Below are positions 10,101-17,188 of a DNA stretch of 64,000 nt, in pieces. A program made the translations under genes and the position numbers. The notes under the pieces were generated by a model. The model was not told the DNA's origin. It ran no database searches and saw only the letters and a list, made by a program, of their open reading frames with translations. Each line of letters starts with the position of its first letter. The stretch's first letter is position 1. Origin of the DNA: Nocardia sp. CNY236. GTDB taxonomy: Bacteria > Actinomycetota > Actinomycetes > Mycobacteriales > Mycobacteriaceae. The stretch spans positions 100,649-164,648 of the forward strand of contig NZ_AXVD01000017.1 of NCBI RefSeq assembly GCF_000482385.1, in the 5' to 3' direction.

Positions 10101-11739
10101 CAAGACCGGTACGCTCACCCACGGTCGGCTTCGTTTGACCGTGCTCGCCGGCCTCGAGCAGCAATGGCCGCTGCATACCGAGTCCACGGCTGCACGAAGA
10201 CTATTGTGTGCTGCGGCGCGTGCCTGTCCAGACGCAGGCGTGGAACCGATCGTGCACGCTACCGACCGCGCCGTGGTGGACGCAGCCCGCGACGCACTCG
10301 GCCACGATGCCTTCCGCTGGAACCAGAGCCAGGCGATCCCGTTCGAATCCAACCGCGGCTACGCCGCCACCGTCGGGCACACCGCCCACCAACTGCACCT
10401 GATCGTGAAGGGAGCGCCCGAAGTCGTCCTGGCCCGCTGCAACACGGTGCGGGTGGGGGACACCGGCAGCCTGCCGCTCATCGACGCGACACGCCAGCGC
10501 GCAGAAGCCGCCATTCGTGACCTCGCGGAGCAGGGTCTGCGGGTGTTGGTGGTGGCCCACCGCGATCTACTCACCGAGCCCGACGATGTCGAAGCGATGG
10601 TCGACGACCTCACTCTCGTGGGCTTCCTGGGACTGGCCGACACACCACGCCAGCAGAGTCGTCCACTCGTCGACGCCTTGCGCCGCAACGACATCAGCGT
10701 CCGCATGATCACCGGCGACCATCCGGTGACCGCGGCGGCCATGGCCCGGCAATTGGGCATCGACGCCAGCGAGGTGGTCACGGGCGCCGACCTCGACGGT
10801 CTGGACGACACCGCACAGGCCGAATTGATCGAACGGAGCACCGTCTTCGCCCGGGTCGACCCCGAACAGAAGGTGCGCATCGTTGCTGCGCTCCGCCGCG
10901 CGGGCCACGTCGTCGGAATGACCGGCGACGGCACCAACGACGCTGCAGCGATCCGCACCGCCGACATCGGAATCGGACTGGCGACACACGGTTCTGCGGC
11001 GGCCCGCAACGCCGCCGACTTGGTGCTGACCACGCCCGACCCGCTCGCTTTGCTGCATGCTCTGGTCGAAGGGCGTGGGATGTGGCGCCGGGTCACCGAC
11101 GCTGTCGGCGTTCTGGTCGGCGGTAACGCCGGCGAAGTGGCGTTCACGCTCTACGGCACGGCGCTCAGCGGTCGAGCCCCCCTGGGCACTCGACAATTTC
11201 TCTTGGTGAACATGTTGACCGATATGTTTCCCGCCATGGCGCTGGCTTTGTCCCGAGACCGCGACCAGGCCGATCCCGCCGTATCGGACAATCCGTCCGC
11301 AAAGGCACAGAGCCTCGCGCAGAGCCTCGCTCGTCGCCCGCCCCCACGTCTGAGCACCGATCTACTGCACGCACTCGCCGTGCGTGGTATCGCCACGGCC
11401 ACCAGCGCATCGACCGCATGGACTCTCGGACGAGTGACCGGCACCCGCCGTCGTGCCGCCACCATCGGTTTGGTCGCACTCATCGGCACCCAGCTCGGAC
11501 AGACCCTGGTTTCGGGCCACCGCAGTCCCTTGGTGTGGCTCACGACAGCCGCGAGCGCAGCGATGCTGGGCGCCATCGTGATGACTCCCGGATTGTGCAC
11601 CTACTTCGGTTGCCTACCGCTGGATCCGGTTGGCTGGACGATCGCAGCCACCTGTGCGGCGAGCGCCACCGCCGCCGCGGTGTTCGTTCCTCGGCTATTG
11701 CCCGAACCACTGCTCCAGATCCCGGATTCCCGTCCCTGA
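7183..11739 (+). CDS. large P-type cation-transporting ATPase (CtpH/CtpI-like)
   Basis: 1518 residues. The C-terminal half is a P-type pump: TGES at 817-820 (actuator), FDKTGTLT with the phosphorylated Asp973, and TGDGTNDAAA at 1247-1256 (hinge). Helices occur before and after, including a cluster at the C-terminus. The first about 700 residues form a long extension with helices and degenerate repeats, as in mycobacterial CtpH and CtpI (about 1540-1630 residues). No CPC or HMA CxxC motif is seen, so it is not a copper pump. The transmembrane segment before the phosphorylation domain reads VAAVPEGLPLVATV, which contains the PEGLP signature of type II Ca2+-like pumps. Substrate therefore probably Ca2+ or another hard cation, unproven. 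Confidence 0.85.
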   Translation: MTVSLRGVVSSWWFEAPSAVAAEAVLAGVELAVDLGAIAAQAPTHAKTAGASLLSRAREAELHTEPMASVDPHRIPTSDRHPADRVRPSRPDTLTRGQTPQRRSRFHASTDRIGAALTNGLGELRELLAAIGSLDTDTVTDALDGSRVRDRTADPEPVSTAGIQLTSDICAIGVSTVSAALPVYGPARVLRALAAFADTQPRIRGLLEQQLGRQRTDLGLSTANAIGHAVGNRAAAGTANLFVDIVYRSLTLTEALASNAQRRRWTTEQHNRALDTPPSAPPTRVVEMPRGPIERVADETAAGALIGATTAVLGGRGLLSAADAVELGAPKAAVASREAYSAVVSTLLSRAGVLTLRPRVWRRLDRLSALVVDGEALLTARRMVLAAETTDERWSPAEVWSAGQRLLWTQDTEDPLGNLARTTDRHAPRERRHVLVHPKTGTPDRGATRRPVWRELRDDGTRVGRVLVGHELDRHAHAILERARSAGLRVILVAGADAAELRSLSHDVIDPSRSLRKVVHDLQRDGHLVAVLSRCTQPSLVYADVAIGLAGQDDATTLPPTVDLLCPNLAHVHRILGAVGPARQVSERGRSLALSAAAVGGLLLAVAPDRSGRAAPGTAAHLTGLLTGAYCGWRAAWTQPRTPLTSPVSWHALEPDDVMRRLPSTLPPADRIEPPGPIAIPGLAVVASAVSFARQLRRELGDPLTPILGVGAFATAILGAPSDAVLLSAVLMVNAVVSAWQRQRAEGALHQLFEGEQLTGRVVDRNELDADRCGEHLLPANLLAIGDVIVLRPGDVVPADARLLRADNLELDESSLTGESVTVAKQVAATPGAVLNDRACMVFEGSTVVSGTASVIVVAIGPDTQASRAAAGAIPPEKGGVQAQLRRLTERTLPLTLSGGGVVTGLGLLRNRPLRSAIGDGVAVAVAAVPEGLPLVATVAQLAAARRLSRHDVLVRASRTVEALGRVDTLCFDKTGTLTHGRLRLTVLAGLEQQWPLHTESTAARRLLCAAARACPDAGVEPIVHATDRAVVDAARDALGHDAFRWNQSQAIPFESNRGYAATVGHTAHQLHLIVKGAPEVVLARCNTVRVGDTGSLPLIDATRQRAEAAIRDLAEQGLRVLVVAHRDLLTEPDDVEAMVDDLTLVGFLGLADTPRQQSRPLVDALRRNDISVRMITGDHPVTAAAMARQLGIDASEVVTGADLDGLDDTAQAELIERSTVFARVDPEQKVRIVAALRRAGHVVGMTGDGTNDAAAIRTADIGIGLATHGSAAARNAADLVLTTPDPLALLHALVEGRGMWRRVTDAVGVLVGGNAGEVAFTLYGTALSGRAPLGTRQFLLVNMLTDMFPAMALALSRDRDQADPAVSDNPSAKAQSLAQSLARRPPPRLSTDLLHALAVRGIATATSASTAWTLGRVTGTRRRAATIGLVALIGTQLGQTLVSGHRSPLVWLTTAASAAMLGAIVMTPGLCTYFGCLPLDPVGWTIAATCAASATAAAVFVPRLLPEPLLQIPDSRP

Positions 11740-11889
11740 CTCCCGTCTTCGACTTCGTCCCCAGGGCTGCCGCAACCCAGGGCTGGTGCATCGGCCCAGG
11801 GCCATTGCGTCTACGTATGCGGTGGAGGAAGGTGAGTATGTCCGGTGGCGCCACCGGGGTGCCACCCCGACCGGGGCAGGAGGTGGCCC

Positions 11890-12513
11890 GTGTACGCACG
11901 TTCCAGCACGATTTCGGCCCAGCCGTCGTCTATCGACGACGGGATCGCTCACCTGCGCGACGAGGTGATGCCGCGTCTGCCGGAGATCGAAGGGTGGGTC
12001 GGGTTGTCCCTGATGGTCGACCGGTCGACCGGGCGATGCATTGCAACCACTGCATGGGACTCCGAGGCCGCAGTGAATGCCAGCGGCGCTCGAGTGCAAC
12101 CCCTGCGCGACGGTCTGGCCCGGATGCTCCATGGGCGGGTCGATCGGGTCGAGCAGTGGGAGATCGCGGTGATGCACCGAGACCAGCCGGCCGGTCACAA
12201 CTCCCGTACCCGGTGCACGTGGGGGCAGGTCGATCCGCACCGGATCAGCGGGTTGGTCGACACATTCAAGACGGAGGTGTTGCCGCAGACCGAGATGATC
12301 GACGGGTTCCGTAGCGCGAGTCTGCTCATCGATCGACAAACCGGGCGGGCCGTGGCCGCTACCGTGTGGGCAAGCACGGTTGCCATGGAGGCCAGCCGTG
12401 AACAGGCGAATCGGATCAGGGTTTCCTCCAACCAGCGACTCGGCGCCAATGTGCTCGAAGTAGCCGAGTTCGACTTGGCATTCGCCCATCTGCGGGTGCC
12501 AGAGATGGCGTGA
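11890..12513 (+). CDS. hypothetical protein with two tandem alpha-beta barrel (ABM-like) domains
   Basis: 207 residues from the GTG at 11890, which is preceded by AGGAGGTGGCCC. The protein looks like an internal duplication: each half has the pattern HL(R/F)[32 protein letters not shown] or its equivalent ([20 protein letters not shown], then [13 protein letters not shown]). This is the fold signature of antibiotic-biosynthesis-monooxygenase/dimeric alpha-beta barrel proteins. No cofactor motif is visible and enzymatic activity is not assured. It follows the P-type ATPase by about 150 bases and ends about 110 bases before the XRE regulator. Confidence 0.6.
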   Translation: [207 protein letters not shown]

Positions 12514-12576
12514 CCGCATCCGGATATCGGGCCGAGGCATGGTCGGCGTCGGCCCGATCGGCTTCGAGGTCGTGTT

Positions 12577-12625
12577 ACCTCGAAGGTTATGGCCGAGACC
12601 AGAGGACGTTCATAAGATCGGGGGA
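12577..12625 (+). promoter_or_regulatory. leaderless promoter with inverted-repeat operator of the XRE regulator gene
   Basis: The inverted repeat ACCTcgaAGGT lies at 12577-12587. A -10 element TAAGAT is at 12613-12618, seven bases before the GTG at 12626, so transcription would start at or next to the start codon and give a leaderless mRNA. There is no proper Shine-Dalgarno spacing. The repeat overlaps the upstream edge of the expected -35 region, the usual place for autoregulation in the MmyB-type family. Assignment from pattern only. Confidence 0.45.
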
Positions 12626-13405
12626 GTGGACACCTCGACGGTCGGCGATCTGCTGCGGCACTGGCGTTTGGAACGTCGCCTGAGTCAACTGGAACTGGCC
12701 GGCCGGGCCGACACTTCCGCACGCCATCTCAGCTTCATCGAAACCGGACGCGCGAAGCCCAGCCGCACCATGATCGCCCATCTGGCCGAACACCTGGAAA
12801 TTCCTTTACGCGAGCGCAATCGGGTACTGCTGGCCGCAGGCTACGCGCCCGCATACACCCAACCTGCCTGGGACACACCCGCCATGGACGCGATTCGCAG
12901 CGCAATGCGGCGGATTCTCGCTGGTCACGAACCGTACCCCGCGCTCGCGATCGACCAGAACTGGACGATGGTCGACGCCAACAGCGGAGTGACCACGCTC
13001 CTCGAGGGTGTGGACCCCGCGTTGATCGCTGCGCCGATGAACGCCCTGCGGGTGAGTTTGCACCCGGATGGCATGGCGGGCCGCATCCGTAACCTCGCCG
13101 AATGGCGCGGCCACGTCTTCGCCCGGCTGACACGACAGGCCGAGGTCACCAGGTCCCAGCAATTGGTCGACCTGCTCGAGGAATTGCGTTCCTACCCTGG
13201 CGGTGAGGTGCAGCTCACGCTGCCCGAACCCGACCAAGCCGTGGTGCCCTTGGTGATCGAGCACGCAGGCGCCCCCCTTTCGCTGCTCAGCGTCACCACA
13301 GTGTTCGGTTCGCCGATGAACGTGACCGTCGCCGAGTTGGCCATCGAATCCTTCCTCCCCGCCGACGAGGATACGATGCGGCGCTTGACCGCGGATTCGC
13401 GATGA
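12626..13405 (+). CDS. XRE-family transcriptional regulator with MmyB-like ligand domain
   Basis: 259 residues. An N-terminal helix-turn-helix (LLRHWRLERRLSQLELAGRADTSARHLSFIETGRAKPS) is followed by the conserved DYERLxxxLxI-like segment and a PAS-like C-terminal domain beginning near YPALAIDQNWTMVDAN, the pattern of MmyB/MltR-type regulators. The GTG at 12626 was chosen because family members start with a residue or two before the first helix and because a -10 element sits just upstream. The following kinase-like gene starts inside its stop (ATGA at 13402), so the two are translationally coupled. Targets unknown; family members often control a divergent oxidoreductase, absent here. Confidence 0.8.
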   Translation: MDTSTVGDLLRHWRLERRLSQLELAGRADTSARHLSFIETGRAKPSRTMIAHLAEHLEIPLRERNRVLLAAGYAPAYTQPAWDTPAMDAIRSAMRRILAGHEPYPALAIDQNWTMVDANSGVTTLLEGVDPALIAAPMNALRVSLHPDGMAGRIRNLAEWRGHVFARLTRQAEVTRSQQLVDLLEELRSYPGGEVQLTLPEPDQAVVPLVIEHAGAPLSLLSVTTVFGSPMNVTVAELAIESFLPADEDTMRRLTADSR

Positions 13406-14277
13406 TCAGTGGCGCGCGGTTGTCCACCCTGCTCGGTACGCGGGTCCGGGTCGTCTTCGATTTCGGCGCAAGCCATGCCTGGACACTGCACCGTGCGGAG
13501 CTCGCGGATGGCAGGGTGGTCTTCGTCAAAGCTGCGCCGGAGCCGACGCGCGTTTTCACGGCCGAATCGACCGGTTTGTCCTGGCTGCGCCACGGGGATG
13601 CCGATCATGCCGAGGTGCCAGGGTCCATCGATGCACCGGTGGTGCGGGTACTCGCCGCCGACGATCGAACGCTGATCGTGCCCTGGCTCGAAGACAGCGG
13701 GCCGACACCGGTCGTTGCAGACCGATTCGGTCGTGAACTGGCCGCAATCCATGCGCGCCGCCCAGAGCTGTTCGGCGCTCCGTGGGCAGGCTGGATCGCG
13801 AACCTACCGCTGTCCAATGCTCAGACATCGGGTCCGTGGGCCGGGTGGTACGCCGAGCACCGCCTCGCACCGTATCTGCCACGCGCGGCCCCGTATCTCG
13901 GCACGGAAGGAATCCGCCTGGTGGAAAAGGTGATCGACCATATCGACGCCCTCGCCGGACCTGTCGAACCTCCGGCCCGCATCCACGGTGACCTCTGGGC
14001 GGGCAATATCGTGTGGACCTCCGAGCGAGCGATGCTCATCGATCCGGCCGCACACGGTGGCCACCGCGAGACGGATCTGGCGATGCTCGCCCTCTTCGGT
14101 GCGCCCTACCTGGACCGCGTGTGTGCTGCCTACCACGAGACCTTTCCACTCGCTGACGGATGGCGTGCCCGTACGCCGCTACACCAGTTGCACCCTCTGC
14201 TGGTGCACATGGTGTTGTTCGGTGCGAGCTATCGTGCACAGACGCTCGCCGCGGCCAGCGCGGCGCTCGCGGGGTGA
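13402..14277 (+). CDS. fructosamine kinase/aminoglycoside phosphotransferase-fold protein
   Basis: 291 residues. It has a protein-kinase-like small-molecule phosphotransferase fold: Lys43 in VVFVKA for ATP, catalytic HGD at 195-197 in IHGDLWAGN, and the metal-binding LIDPAAHGGHRETDLAM starting at 212. The HGDLWxGN plus DPAxxxGHRExDLAM combination is characteristic of the fructosamine-3-kinase (FN3K) family, which phosphorylates ketoamines on glycated proteins so that they decompose. The start overlaps the stop of the XRE regulator by four bases, so the regulator may sense a related metabolite. Not obviously an antibiotic resistance kinase. Confidence 0.8.
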   Translation: MISGARLSTLLGTRVRVVFDFGASHAWTLHRAELADGRVVFVKAAPEPTRVFTAESTGLSWLRHGDADHAEVPGSIDAPVVRVLAADDRTLIVPWLEDSGPTPVVADRFGRELAAIHARRPELFGAPWAGWIANLPLSNAQTSGPWAGWYAEHRLAPYLPRAAPYLGTEGIRLVEKVIDHIDALAGPVEPPARIHGDLWAGNIVWTSERAMLIDPAAHGGHRETDLAMLALFGAPYLDRVCAAYHETFPLADGWRARTPLHQLHPLLVHMVLFGASYRAQTLAAASAALAG

Positions 14278-14349
14278 CGAATCGAATCTGTTCTCAACAT
14301 GCCCAGCAGGAGTTCAGCGCGATTATATATGTAAATACGTAGATATTAG
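14278..14349. other. AT-rich intergenic stretch
   Basis: From about 14320 to 14375 the sequence is unusually AT-rich for this genome (contains TTATATATGTAAATACG). No open frame is visible. It is a candidate Lsr2-binding patch and leads directly into the dif-like sequence at 14350. Confidence 0.4.
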
Positions 14350-14376
14350 CATTGACTAATGTGTTGATTATCGAGC
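14350..14376 (-). other. degenerate dif-like (Xer) sequence
   Basis: Read on the minus strand it contains CGATAATC, then AACA, then CATTA and GTCAA. This is the same order of blocks as the dif site at 16875-16902 but with a two-base insertion in the centre and one base missing in the right arm. Such imperfect copies are what integration of an element at dif would leave on one flank. The similarity could also be chance in AT-rich DNA. Confidence 0.35.
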
Positions 14377-14420
14377 AACCAGCACCAAACCTGCCAAGAA
14401 CAGGAAGTTCGTTCAGAACA

Positions 14421-14457
14421 CCTGATTCGTATGTGGCTCCGATGCATACGAATCAGG
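14421..14457. repeat. perfect 13-bp inverted repeat
   Basis: CCTGATTCGTATG at 14421-14433 is the exact reverse complement of 14445-14457, with an 11-base loop. There is no T tract. It lies between two convergent genes (fructosamine-kinase-like and DUF457) and may end transcription from both sides, or bind a dimeric protein. Confidence 0.6.
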
Positions 14458-14516
14458 CCTCGGTGCGGGGGATTCCTCACCGAGCAGGGGTAGTGGACTG
14501 TGCGATCGGCTGTGAT

Positions 14517-14539
14517 AGTCGTGAAGCGAAGTCACGACT
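14517..14539. terminator. hairpin overlapping the DUF457 gene stop
   Basis: AGTCGTGA at 14517-14524 pairs perfectly with TCACGACT at 14532-14539 around a seven-base loop. The right arm covers the stop codon of the gene at 14532. No U tract, as is common for actinobacterial terminators. Confidence 0.45.
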
Positions 14540-15245
14540 GAGTGATGGTGTACCAGAGGAAGGCGAGTGCGCCGAGTGTGAACATCGGTGACATGATCCA
14601 GGTTTCGACTTTGTTGCCGGTCCGATCGATGATCGGAAAGCTGATTCGGATGCCGATCGGCCAGAACAGGCGGCATCCTCGATCGGTCAGGCAGTCGCCC
14701 AGTACATGGGCGAGTGCGCCGAGGCCCACTGCGAATGGCAGCCATGCCGGATTGCCGTCGATCCATTGGTCGATGGCAAATGTTCCCGCACTGGACATGA
14801 CGACAATCGGGCCCCATGCCTTGAAGCTGTTGCCCGGTGGGCACAGGTGTAGCGCGCGCACGGCCAACGACAGCAGAAAGAAGACGAGGCCGAGAGTGAA
14901 CCAGCGGCCGAGCCAGTGTTGTCCGGCCCAGGTGCCGTAGAACGCTGCTACGACGAATGCGAACGAATGAGTGGCACCTCGATGGCCGCCCGAAATCCGT
15001 GAGATCAGTGTGCAAGCCGAATGTGTGATCGGCCCGAGTGTGTGGGCGATTGTGCCGTTCGGATGGTCGGCGTCGGGCAACAGTGCGGCGCCGGCGGTGA
15101 GGAACACTCCCAACAGCAGATCGGCCACGCCGAGTTGCCCGACTGCGTCCTGAGCCACGGGGTAGGACAGAACAGTGGCCGGTAGCATTGTCGCAGCCGC
15201 GGACCATGCCAGTGCGCCGCTGGTTGCGTGTGAGTGTCCAAGCAC
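14532..15245 (-). CDS. DUF457/YdjM-type membrane-bound metal-dependent hydrolase
   Basis: 237 residues with several membrane helices. Conserved metal-ligand candidates are MLGHSHATSGAL at the N-terminus, LLPDADHPNGT near 58, GGHRGATHSF near 89 and GALAHVLGDCLTDRGCRLFWP near 175. This is the LexA-regulated YdjM/DUF457 family of predicted inner-membrane metal-dependent hydrolases, distantly like phospholipase C/PAP2-type proteins. Substrate unknown. It is divergent from the PNPOx-VKOR pair and lies inside the segment flanked by the two dif-like sequences. Confidence 0.8.
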   Translation of the reverse strand: MLGHSHATSGALAWSAAATMLPATVLSYPVAQDAVGQLGVADLLLGVFLTAGAALLPDADHPNGTIAHTLGPITHSACTLISRISGGHRGATHSFAFVVAAFYGTWAGQHWLGRWFTLGLVFFLLSLAVRALHLCPPGNSFKAWGPIVVMSSAGTFAIDQWIDGNPAWLPFAVGLGALAHVLGDCLTDRGCRLFWPIGIRISFPIIDRTGNKVETWIMSPMFTLGALAFLWYTITQS

Positions 15246-15598
15246 CAGTTGGACAGTAGTTCAGCTGGCCCTCTATTCGCGAACACAGCGTCGTCACCTT
15301 CGACGACAGCAGTCGGTCGAAAGCGTTCGTGCTGTGCGTAATTCCTGGTGAGTTGCCGATCCAGTGGTTGCACGGTAGTTCTCGAAGTCACAGTAGCTCA
15401 CGAAGCGCAGGGGCGTACGGGATCGTGCCGAGTGTGTCCGAGTCAGGGGAGAGAGCTGCCGGTTCGGGATCCTCGATGCCGCGCCGAGTGTCGAACGTCA
15501 GTCAGCCGTATGACTTTCTGCCCTATAGACCTGTCCGAGCAAAATGATGGCATGTCATCTTGCGGGTAGTGGGGGAGCGAAAGGAAGGGTCGGATCAC
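15246..15598. promoter_or_regulatory. 353-base divergent intergenic region with possible operator
   Basis: No convincing gene was found. Toward the PNPOx gene there is a -10-like TATAGA at 15524-15529 and an imperfect palindrome GATGgcatgtCATC at 15546-15559, which would overlap the transcription start. These could form the promoter and operator of the 15599-16659 pair. The rest of the region shows nothing recognisable. Confidence 0.35.
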
Positions 15599-16066
15599 GT
15601 GAGTTCGTCCGAATCGCGGTCGACCGAGGTAGCCGCGGAGGTATCGCTGGTCGATGTGGCGCGCGAGATCATCGAGTTGGATCGGGCCCAAGCCATGCGT
15701 CTGTTGTCGAGTGCGCCGTTGGGGCGGGTGGTGTTCACCCGTGACGCGTTGCCGGCGATCCGCCCGGTCAATCATCTGGTCGACGCAGATGGGGACATCA
15801 TCGTGCGTACCCGGCTCACCTCGCGGTTGACCAGTGCCGTGCGGGGCAACTCGGCAGTTGTGGTTGCCTACGAAGCCGACGACATCGACCCTGTGCGACA
15901 CACCGGGTGGTCTGTCGTGGTGACCGGACTTGCCCAGCCGATTACTGATCCGGAGTCGATCGCCCGCTACGAGAAGCTGTTGCATCCGTGGGTCGACAAG
16001 GTCATGGACACCGTGATCACCATTCATCCCGAGATCGTCAGTGGCATCAGGCTTGTCGAAAAATGA
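15599..16066 (+). CDS. pyridoxamine 5'-phosphate oxidase-fold (PNPOx/F420-type) protein
   Basis: 155 residues from the GTG at 15599 (GGAAGGG nine bases upstream); an earlier in-frame TTG at 15560 is less likely. The split-barrel flavin-binding core is visible: [38 protein letters not shown], then [12 protein letters not shown] and the terminal [10 protein letters not shown] strand with [10 protein letters not shown]. This is the 'pyridoxamine 5'-phosphate oxidase family' group common in Actinobacteria, whose members bind FMN or F420 or neither and often lie in dormancy or stress regulons. The VKOR gene starts inside its stop (ATGA), so both are likely made together; a shared redox role is plausible but unproven. 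Confidence 0.75.
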   Translation: MSSSESRSTEVAAEVSLVDVAREIIELDRAQAMRLLSSAPLGRVVFTRDALPAIRPVNHLVDADGDIIVRTRLTSRLTSAVRGNSAVVVAYEADDIDPVRHTGWSVVVTGLAQPITDPESIARYEKLLHPWVDKVMDTVITIHPEIVSGIRLVEK

Positions 16067-16659
16067 AGACGGACAGCGATGTGAGCATCTATCCGGCGCG
16101 ACAGGTGGCGCCGTGGCCGGCATGGTCTCTGCTCATCGGGGGAGTGATCGGGTGGGTCGCCTCGCTGGCGTTGACCATCGAAAAGTTCAATCTGCTCACC
16201 GAACCCGGCTACATACCGTCGTGCAGTCTCAACCCGATCGTGTCGTGCGGGTCGGTGATCGCCAGTAGTCAGGCAGCCGTGTTCGGATTTCCGAACCCCA
16301 TCATCGGGGTCGTCGGGTTTTCCGTGGTCGTCACAGTGGGCGTGCAGGCGGTCGCGGGTGCAGTTGTTCCGCGGTGGATCTGGTCCGGTCTGTGGCTGGG
16401 TGTTGCATGCGGTGTCGGATTCGTTTGCTGGCTGATCTTTCAGGCGTTGTATCGGATCAACGCTCTGTGCCCGTACTGCATGGTGGTGTGGGCGGTGACT
16501 CCAGCGCTGCTCGCTGTGGTCACCGGTCGCTGGGAGAGTCCACGGCTTCTGGTGGCGTGGGTGACGCAGTGGCGGTGGACCATGCTAGTGGTGTTCTACG
16601 CCGTTGTGACGACATTGGTGTTCGTACGGTTTCAGGACTACTGGCTGACCCTTGTGTGA
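16063..16659 (+). CDS. vitamin K epoxide reductase (VKOR) family membrane protein
   Basis: 198 residues with about five hydrophobic helices. The four redox cysteines of bacterial VKOR are present: Cys54 and Cys62 in the first loop ([13 protein letters not shown]) and the CPYC pair at 136-139 in a helix. In Actinobacteria VKOR replaces DsbB and reoxidises a DsbA-like protein using menaquinone, supporting disulphide formation outside the membrane. There is no fused thioredoxin domain, and no DsbA-like gene adjacent, so its partner lies elsewhere. It overlaps the PNPOx gene by four bases. Confidence 0.9.
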   Translation: MKTDSDVSIYPARQVAPWPAWSLLIGGVIGWVASLALTIEKFNLLTEPGYIPSCSLNPIVSCGSVIASSQAAVFGFPNPIIGVVGFSVVVTVGVQAVAGAVVPRWIWSGLWLGVACGVGFVCWLIFQALYRINALCPYCMVVWAVTPALLAVVTGRWESPRLLVAWVTQWRWTMLVVFYAVVTTLVFVRFQDYWLTLV

Positions 16660-16680
16660 GCAACAGCGACCAGTCTCGGC

Positions 16681-16890
16681 ATGCTGGTCATCGGTTCGTC
16701 GCTGTGTTTCGCGAGTATTGTTCTCGTCGGACGAGTGACGGCCCGCTTCTCCCGGTTGGTGATCATTGTGATCGCGGAGTTCGGCATGATTGCCGCGATT
16801 GTCGTGTTGTGGTCGCTCGTGGGGCGTTCGTGGCCGATCTGCCTGCATCGGGTGGGGAGGCCCGGAAGACCTCTAGTTGACATAATGTAG
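16681..16890 (+). CDS. possible small membrane protein
   Basis: 69 codons encoding two hydrophobic segments (about 2-18 and 25-47) with a basic tail. No Shine-Dalgarno sequence precedes the ATG and the frame runs into the dif site at its 3' end. It may be a decayed continuation of the VKOR transcript rather than a gene. Not similar to anything I recognise. Confidence 0.25.
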   Translation: MLVIGSSLCFASIVLVGRVTARFSRLVIIVIAEFGMIAAIVVLWSLVGRSWPICLHRVGRPGRPLVDIM

Positions 16891-16902
16891 ATTATCGGCG
16901 TT
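16875..16902 (-). other. dif: dif site (XerC/XerD chromosome dimer resolution site)
   Basis: The 28 bases consist of arm AGTTGACATAA (16875-16885), six-base centre TGTAGA (16886-16891) and arm TTATCGGCGTT (16892-16902). On the minus strand the core reads CCGATAATCTACATTATG followed by TCAA, which agrees with the published actinobacterial dif consensus as I remember it (CCGATAATVNACATTATGTCAAGT core). dif lies near the replication terminus, which fits the M. tuberculosis location of the Rv2130c-Rv2141c block, not far from its terminus. If confirmed, this window spans or adjoins the terminus region. Confidence 0.75.
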
Positions 16903-17188
16903 GTAAGCCAGTGGGGTCACGGCTTGCTCGTCATTGCGGCATGTGTGGATGTCGCAATGAATCCGGGGTGTGGCGGGTGGCGGGTATCGAGCGCCTTGTG
17001 TGCCTGCAATCGCGTGGAGTCGACGTACATGGTGGGAGGCGGATCTGTTGTTGCCGCGAATGGGAGAAAATTCGATCAAAACGTCACCGTGACATTTTGC
17101 TGGAATATTGCCCCGCATTCGTATGAATACGGTGATAATCGTCGTTGTGTGTCCGGATGATGTCCGCGCTGGTCTGCTTGGAGGGCGC
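16903..17188. other. intergenic region after dif
   Basis: No gene is evident. It contains a strong stem-loop at 16931-16960 (listed separately) and, just before the SGNH hydrolase gene, an imperfect palindrome with arms CCGcATTC (17113-17120) and GAATaCGG (17125-17132) that could be an operator or part of the promoter. Confidence 0.35.
16931..16960. terminator. stem-loop with 12-bp arms
   Basis: TCATTGCGGCAT at 16931-16942 pairs with ATGTCGCAATGA at 16949-16960 (one G-U pair) around a six-base loop. It lies downstream of the PNPOx-VKOR unit and 28 bases after dif. Likely a factor-independent terminator without a long U tract. Confidence 0.5.

Noticed and set aside
7183..11739. The large P-type ATPase as a copper pump
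   Set aside because: It lacks CPC and CxxC motifs and has the PEGLP segment of type II cation pumps.
14300..17000. Strand composition as support for a replication terminus here
   Set aside because: By eye, the plus strand appears C-rich left of about 14 kb and G-rich to the right, the opposite of the usual terminus switch. I did not compute skew, and gene orientation confuses it, so I do not use it as evidence.
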